Shown: in pieces, positions 60,095-64,000 of the stretch | How positions within the stretch are numbered: position 1 is the stretch's first letter | Layout: each line of letters begins with the position of its first letter | NCBI RefSeq assembly: GCF_000735605.1 | Contig: NZ_JPKG01000033.1 | Location: forward strand, 124,001-188,000 | Source: Allobosea sp. LC85 | GTDB lineage: Bacteria; Pseudomonadota; Alphaproteobacteria; Rhizobiales; Beijerinckiaceae | DNA: 64,000 nt | Reading direction: 5' to 3' | Notes under the pieces: generated by a model | What the model saw: only the letters and a program-made list of their open reading frames with translations | What the model was told of the DNA's origin: nothing | Databases searched by the model: none | Program-made: the position numbers and the translations under genes

Positions 60095-60246
60095 GATGCA
60101 CCTCCTCCGAAGGTCGGACGGAGATCAGCTGCCGGGCCGCGTCTGCGTTCCCCACAGACGCCGCGACGCAGTGGCTCGATCCGTGATTGCCGGAGACGAC
60201 GCCGTCTCCAGTCCTGTCCGAGTCCGAAAGAATTGGCGGGGGAGCG

Positions 60247-60271
60247 GGAACCACGCTCAAGGCGGTTGGTT
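60247..60271 (+). promoter_or_regulatory. Candidate EcfG promoter (GGAAC-N16-GGTT) facing a hairpin
   Basis: GGAAC at 60247-60251 and GGTT at 60268-60271, 16-base spacer, followed by AT. No good gene begins close downstream; a GC-rich hairpin ends at 60332. Confidence 0.5.
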
Positions 60272-60278
60272 ATCCCGG

Positions 60279-60336
60279 CATTTGCGAGAGACCCATGACA
60301 CTGGCCCGCCGCTCCGAAAGGGGTGGCGGGCCTTCT
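60279..60336 (+). ncRNA. Candidate short EcfG-dependent RNA
   Basis: A transcript from the promoter at 60247-60271 would start near 60279 and meet a stem ggcccgcc (60303-60310)/ggcgggcc (60325-60332) followed by ttctt, the form of an intrinsic terminator. The result is an RNA of about 58 bases. It contains an ATG (60294) that could start a short frame running through the hairpin, but that frame has no ribosome site. A terminated leader for the gene at 60425 is the alternative. Confidence 0.4.
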
Positions 60337-60424
60337 TACGCTGGAGAGCTTGCATTTCGGAGCGCGATGGCCTGATTTAGGATGCAGTCAGTTCTTGGCA
60401 GTCAGTTCTTTGGGGGGAGCGACG

Positions 60425-60643
60425 ATGCCATTCTCATCGCTCAGGGATCCGGTGGACATTGCGCGCGCCCAGGCGGCCTTGGATGCGGCCTGGGAGAAAA
60501 TCAGGCCAAGCCTCGACGAGAGGCAGGACCGCGAGCGCGAACGGCAGAGGCTGGCCTCGATCGTGACGAACCTGGTGATGGTCGCCATCGATGACGAGGA
60601 CCTTGCGAGGCGTGCCCTGGAGAAGTTCAGGCTGCACGCCTAG
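60425..60643 (+). CDS. Small helical protein, 72 residues
   Basis: ATG at 60425 has GGGGGGAG five bases upstream. The protein is predicted almost entirely helical (ARAQAALDAAWEKIRPSLDE; RERERQRLASIVTNLVMVAI) with a short acidic loop and a final LARRALEKFRLHA. No signal or domain. A 13-base direct repeat (gcagtcagttctt at 60384 and 60398) lies just upstream. The stop codon is immediately followed by the composite palindromic repeat. Unknown function. Confidence 0.6.
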   Translation: MPFSSLRDPVDIARAQAALDAAWEKIRPSLDERQDRERERQRLASIVTNLVMVAIDDEDLARRALEKFRLHA

Positions 60644-60755
60644 AGCCTGCTGCGAAACAGTGGCAACGGTTTTTCGCATCGAGCATGCTCAGCCATGAGA
60701 GTCGATCACCGTTTTCAGCGTGTGGACGATTTCGTCCAACCGCAGCGTGATCTGA
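60642..60755. repeat. Composite palindromic repeat, copy 4 (complete, inverted relative to copy 3)
   Basis: Starts agagcctgctgcgaaacag, passes gtggcaacggtttttcgcat, then gagagtcgatcaccgtttt, and ends with the palindrome around tggacgatttcgtcca and cgcagcgtgatctga. About 113 bases, nearly identical to the reverse complement of 44393-44505. It begins within the stop codon of the preceding gene. Confidence 0.9.
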
Positions 60756-60805
60756 AGCATCGGCCCGAGAGGTGGATTGCCGGCGCCGAATGCCGGGCAG
60801 GCTGT

Positions 60806-60830
60806 GGAACCAGGGGCGCTGCAATGCGTT
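60806..60830 (+). promoter_or_regulatory. EcfG-type promoter, exact match (GGAAC-N16-CGTT), no gene behind it
   Basis: GGAAC at 60806-60810 and CGTT at 60827-60830, exactly 16 bases apart. No credible plus-strand gene follows in the next kilobase; a GC-rich hairpin ends at 60912. Confidence 0.55.
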
Positions 60831-60837
60831 GTTGGGA

Positions 60838-60912
60838 CGTCCTGGCGCCGCGATCCCCTTCCGGCGTCATCACGGCCTGAGAGCCCCGCCGCGCCCCCCG
60901 GAACGGCGGGGC
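60838..60912 (+). ncRNA. Second candidate EcfG-dependent small RNA
   Basis: Transcription from the exact promoter at 60806-60830 would start near 60838 and reach a nine-base-pair stem gccccgccg (60883-60891)/cggcggggc (60904-60912), giving an RNA of about 75 bases. No T run follows the stem. The region between 60756 and 61096 holds no other gene that I can support. Confidence 0.35.
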
Positions 60913-61096
60913 ACCTGCGTCGGCTTTCCCCGGTTGACGAACCCTGCTGCCGCCCCCGAGTGATGCCTTCATGGCGTCCCGGCGCTTCGCATTGAGCCGG
61001 CGGACCAGGTCGTCGACGGACAGGACCTCGCGGGTTCGAGCGCGCATCACCGGCGCGCTCATGTCGTGGCTCGAGAACCCCGTGGCAAGCGCCCGC

Positions 61097-62161
61097 CTAT
61101 TGCGGGTTGGTCGCAACCGTCTGCGCTGCGCCGAAGGCAGGTTGTGGCGGGGAGCGCGGCTGGAGTCGGTCTGCCAAATCCACCGGGAATGGGAAGCCAA
61201 GGACCGTGGACCGGCCGCGAACCCGGTTCTGCGCCTGGCAGTTCTGGACGCATTCCGTGGCCGGCGGGGCGACCTCGACGGCATCCTCGCCCATCACCTG
61301 GCCCATGCGGCCACCGCTCGCGACGTCCCAGCGGGACACGCCGCCGCAATGACGCACCGTCGCGGGGGCACCGGGGAAGCGGGTGGTGATCTGGTTCACG
61401 CAGCCCGGCTCCGCCCTGCGCGTGGCAACCTGCGGGCTGTCCCTGCCGACGAACTTGCGGGAGAAGTCATTGCCGAAATTGACGCGTGCCGGGACGATGA
61501 CCGTGATGTCCTTGAAGGGAACCTCGTCGCCTTCCCGGTTCCGGAAGTTGCGGTTGTCGAAATAGAACGCCTTCAGGCTGGGGTTGGCGCCTTCGGCCAG
61601 GATATGGGTGAACAGCGTCGGCGTTCCGTCCTCGCGCTCGACCTCCATCTGGAAGATGCCGCCAGTCGCGCAGTCCTTGGCCTGGATCTTCATGCTGAGA
61701 TCGCGGCCGGTTCGCCCGATCTCGATCTCGGTCTCCTTGATCTCAACGGTGAGTGAACTGGTCAGCGACAACCCGCGATGGTCGGGGAGCTTGCTGGCGA
61801 AGACCGGCGTCGGCACTCCTCCCGTGATATCGAGCGGGTTTGGCGCGCCGGTCAGCGTGAAGTTGCGGATGCCCAGGGTCGCCGAGTCGACATCGAACTG
61901 GGCATATTTGCCCTGCACGCGAAAACTCGTCCCAAGGGCGCTGGCGGGGATCGTGGCGTTCTGGGTGCGACCCAGCACGGTGAAGCCACCGCCCTCGCAA
62001 CCTGCCGATGCCGCGGCATCGGCTCCGCCCGTAGCGAAGAGCAGCGGCAGCGCGACCAGCATGACGGTTCCGAGATCGCCGATTGCGCGGCCGCTATGGT
62101 CTGCCGTCAGAGGCTTTACGCGGGACGTGGTGGAAAAACGGGAAGCATATCGGGTGACCAT
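61097..62161 (-). CDS. Secreted protein of unknown function, 354 residues
   Basis: ATG at 62161 has GGGAGG six bases upstream. A long basic N-region precedes a hydrophobic signal (GDLGTVMLVALPLLFATGGA, residues about 28-47, cleavage near DAAAS). The mature part is beta-rich (GKYAQFDVDSATLGIRNFTL; LTSSLTVEIKETEIEIGRTG; VEREDGTPTLFTHILAEGAN) with a C-terminal section that holds most cysteines (GCVNQITTRFPG, VRHCGGVSRWD, ECVQNCQAQNRV), perhaps forming disulfides. It ends in a Pro/Gln-rich tail. No family recognised; a surface or matrix protein is possible. It stands alone. Confidence 0.75.
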   Translation of the reverse strand: MVTRYASRFSTTSRVKPLTADHSGRAIGDLGTVMLVALPLLFATGGADAAASAGCEGGGFTVLGRTQNATIPASALGTSFRVQGKYAQFDVDSATLGIRNFTLTGAPNPLDITGGVPTPVFASKLPDHRGLSLTSSLTVEIKETEIEIGRTGRDLSMKIQAKDCATGGIFQMEVEREDGTPTLFTHILAEGANPSLKAFYFDNRNFRNREGDEVPFKDITVIVPARVNFGNDFSRKFVGRDSPQVATRRAEPGCVNQITTRFPGAPATVRHCGGVSRWDVASGGRMGQVMGEDAVEVAPPATECVQNCQAQNRVRGRSTVLGFPFPVDLADRLQPRSPPQPAFGAAQTVATNPQ

Positions 62162-62801
62162 GATTATCCTCCCTGGGGGGTCTTATGATTGACAGTCCCA
62201 ACCCGGACCGGAAGCGTCCTGCTCACGGCAGCATTATCCGACCGAGAGGAGCCCGGCGGAATACGTGCTGAGTGACGTGGCGTTCGCGGTCTTCTTCGCC
62301 GGTCCGTGAAGGGCTTCCGGGGCGTGCAGGTGCGGTGACGACGGGAGACTACGCCGCTCAAGCTGACATTTGGCTGACGCAACCTGTCACCTGCGCTTCG
62401 AGAGGCGCTGTCCCGGCGGAATGATCAGGCGCGACGGAGGTCGAGCCCCCCGAGGAGAAATAGGGTGCCGGTTGCCGCTGCTTTGCTTCTGGAGGTGGAA
62501 TGCGAGCTCAAGCGAGACCAACCCCCCGGATCGTTCCGTTTGGGCTGGCAGCCTGGAGTTCGCACCGGACTGGCCAGGGGTCATTGGGGGGGCGCCGTGG
62601 CTGGAGTGACCGCTATAGAGGCTCGGGCCGCTGCCGTGGACGCCCCAGATGGATGTCCAATGGCGGCGAGCGGATTGTATCTCTCCGTATCCAGGCCACC
62701 CGATGCTACGCGCGCTTGCACGATCGGCCGCGCGGCGACACAGCCGGGATACAGTGGACCCGCTTCCATCCCTTGTCATTCAAGCCATCGGGAAAAGAGC
62801 C
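62162..62801. other. Gene-free stretch of 640 bases
   Basis: Lies between the divergent secreted protein and the hydrolase. Plus-strand frames around 62465-63060 are shadows; the reverse strand is also open but Arg/Ser-rich. A purine-rich segment near 62440-62465 (cgaggagaaatagg) resembles a ribosome site without a usable start. Nothing else seen. Confidence 0.35.
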
Positions 62802-63854
62802 ATGTCGGAGCAGATCGATCACCCCAGGAGGAGTTTCCTCGGTACCCTGGCGCTGGGAGCGGCGCTTGCTCCCCTCAGTGCGATCGGCAGTGCCCGCGCG
62901 CAGTCGCGCCCATCACCCGCCGCCCCGGCGGGCAGCGCGGGGCAGGGCGCGCAGACCTCGTTTGCCGCGCTGAAGCGGATCGAGGCCGGCGTTCTCGAGG
63001 TCTGCTATGCCGAGGCCGGGCCTGCGGATGGCCCGCCGGTGCTGCTGCTGCATGGCTGGCCCTATGACATCCACAGCTATGTCGATGTCGCCCCCATTCT
63101 CGCCGGGGCCGGATACCGGGTGATCGTGCCCCATCTGCGGGGCTATGGCAGCACCCGCTTCCTGTCGGCCGAGACGCCGCGCAACGGCCAGCAGGCGGCG
63201 CTTGCGACCGATATCATCGCCTTGCTGGACGCGCTGAAGATCGGGAAGACGGTCATCGCCGGCTATGACTGGGGCGCCCGGACCGCCAATATCGTCGCCG
63301 CGCTCTGGCCGGAGCGCTGCAAGGCGATGGTCTCTGTCAGCGGCTATCTCATCGGCAGCCAGGAGCTGAACAAGGCGCCGCTTCCGCCGAAGGCCGAACT
63401 GCAATGGTGGTACCAGTATTATTTCGCGACCGAGCGCGGGCAGGCGGGATACACGAAATACACCCGCGATTTCGCCCGCCTGATCTGGGAACTGGCCTCG
63501 CCGAAATGGGCCTTTGACGACGCGACCTTCGCGCGCTCGGCCACGGCCCTCGACAACCCCGACCATGTCGCCATCTCGATCCATAATTACCGCTGGCGGC
63601 TCGGCCTGGCCGCGGGCGAGCCGCAATACGACGAACTCGAGAGGAAGCTCGCCATGTTTCCGACGATCGGCGTGCCGACGATCACCATCGAGGGCGATGC
63701 CAATGGCGCGCCGCATCCCGAGCCCGCGGCCTATGCGAAGCGCTTCACCGGCAAATACGAGCACCGTCTCTTCACCGGCGGCATCGGCCACAATCCGCCG
63801 CAAGAGGCGCCGCAGGCCTTCGCCCAGGCGGTGATCGACGCCGACAGGCTTTGA
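62802..63854 (+). CDS. Exported alpha/beta hydrolase, epoxide-hydrolase/haloalkane-dehalogenase type
   Basis: A 350-residue enzyme. The N-terminus is a Tat signal (PRRSFLGTLALGAALAPLSA, cleavage near ARAQS), so it acts in the periplasm. The oxyanion-hole motif is HGWP at 84-87 and the nucleophile is D156 in AGYDWGART, an aspartate as in epoxide hydrolases and dehalogenases rather than the serine of esterases. The catalytic His is in FTGGIGHNPPQE near the end; an acidic partner probably lies in ITIEGDANG. Two Tyr-rich cap segments (YQYYFATERGQAGYTKYT) suggest epoxide opening. ATG at 62802 has GGAAAAGAG upstream. It stands alone; the substrate is unknown. Confidence 0.9.
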   Translation: MSEQIDHPRRSFLGTLALGAALAPLSAIGSARAQSRPSPAAPAGSAGQGAQTSFAALKRIEAGVLEVCYAEAGPADGPPVLLLHGWPYDIHSYVDVAPILAGAGYRVIVPHLRGYGSTRFLSAETPRNGQQAALATDIIALLDALKIGKTVIAGYDWGARTANIVAALWPERCKAMVSVSGYLIGSQELNKAPLPPKAELQWWYQYYFATERGQAGYTKYTRDFARLIWELASPKWAFDDATFARSATALDNPDHVAISIHNYRWRLGLAAGEPQYDELERKLAMFPTIGVPTITIEGDANGAPHPEPAAYAKRFTGKYEHRLFTGGIGHNPPQEAPQAFAQAVIDADRL

Positions 63855-64000
63855 CAGCGGGCCAAGGGAGATTCGGGGAAGCGTGCCTTCCACAGGCCCG
63901 CATCGTCGCGGCAGCGTCCGCCGGGGCGCGCGGCTTGGGGGAGGGCGCCCACCTGGGGCCGGAAGCGGGCTGTAAGACGGGAGCGGAGACTGCGATCCAG
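63855..64000. other. Right edge, no gene seen
   Basis: The last 146 bases after the hydrolase stop show no frame, repeat or terminator that I can support; a gene may begin beyond the window. Confidence 0.3.

Noticed and set aside
60092..60150. EcfG-like GGAAC upstream of the DUF3008 remnant
   Set aside because: No CGTT-like box at 16-17 bases; if there was a promoter it has decayed.
60971..61756. Long plus-strand frame opposite the secreted protein
   Set aside because: It is the mirror of a real reverse-strand gene with signal peptide and ribosome site; its own composition is Arg/Asp-rich.

Overview
The window is GC-rich, densely coded DNA from an alphaproteobacterium, most likely a Hyphomicrobiales member of the Bosea/Methylobacterium/Bradyrhizobium kind. 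The evidence is indirect: a fused CoxA-CoxC oxidase subunit, a DUF1236 glycine-zipper protein, many LysR regulators, Tat-exported binding proteins, interspersed palindromic repeats and EcfG-type (GGAAC-N16/17-CGTT) promoters. I saw no rRNA, tRNA or CRISPR array. The genus is an inference.

0-2.8 kb: a cut-off LysR gene, an orphan NarL-type response regulator and small secreted or membrane proteins. 2.8-12.2 kb: a divergent catabolic locus. Leftward run RidA, an FAD amino-acid oxidase, an aldehyde dehydrogenase with most of its middle deleted, and a class C beta-lactamase-like serine hydrolase. Rightward run a D-arginine-dehydrogenase-like oxidase, a peptide-type binding protein, two DppBC-type permeases and a GcvA-like LysR regulator. 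A long inverted repeat lies between the two arms. I read this as uptake and oxidative deamination of (D-)amino acids or peptides. 12.5-15.9 kb: a TonB-dependent siderophore receptor and its periplasmic binding protein.

16-25.3 kb: GNAT, YHS, SRPBCC, HAD and VOC proteins, then a GntR-regulated two-permease ABC importer with a fumarylacetoacetase-family hydrolase. 25.4-34.3 kb: a scarred region with an IS5-type remnant, a frameshifted SARP/AAA regulator, nitrilase and DUF4279 remnants, a cupin, a methyltransferase, and a LysR/aldo-keto reductase pair. 34.3-38.6 kb: an RND efflux pump (inner-membrane pump and fusion protein, no outer-membrane channel).

38.7-61 kb: a region rich in small stress-type genes (GlsB/YeaQ, YidB, DUF1236, tiny membrane proteins), an OpgG/D-like glucan protein, a HARP-like protein without a helicase, a PQQ-type sugar dehydrogenase, cytochrome b561 and a heme-copper oxidase operon (ctaG, triheme cytochrome c, coxB, fused coxAC). 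By eye, about ten of these units have an EcfG (general stress response) promoter at the right place and orientation, five of them exact matches. Two such promoters drive no clear gene and are followed within about 30-60 nt by GC-rich hairpins, so they may make small RNAs. A composite palindromic repeat occurs at 25.4, 34.3, 44.4 and 60.7 kb. 61-64 kb: a secreted protein of unknown function and a Tat-exported epoxide-hydrolase-like enzyme.
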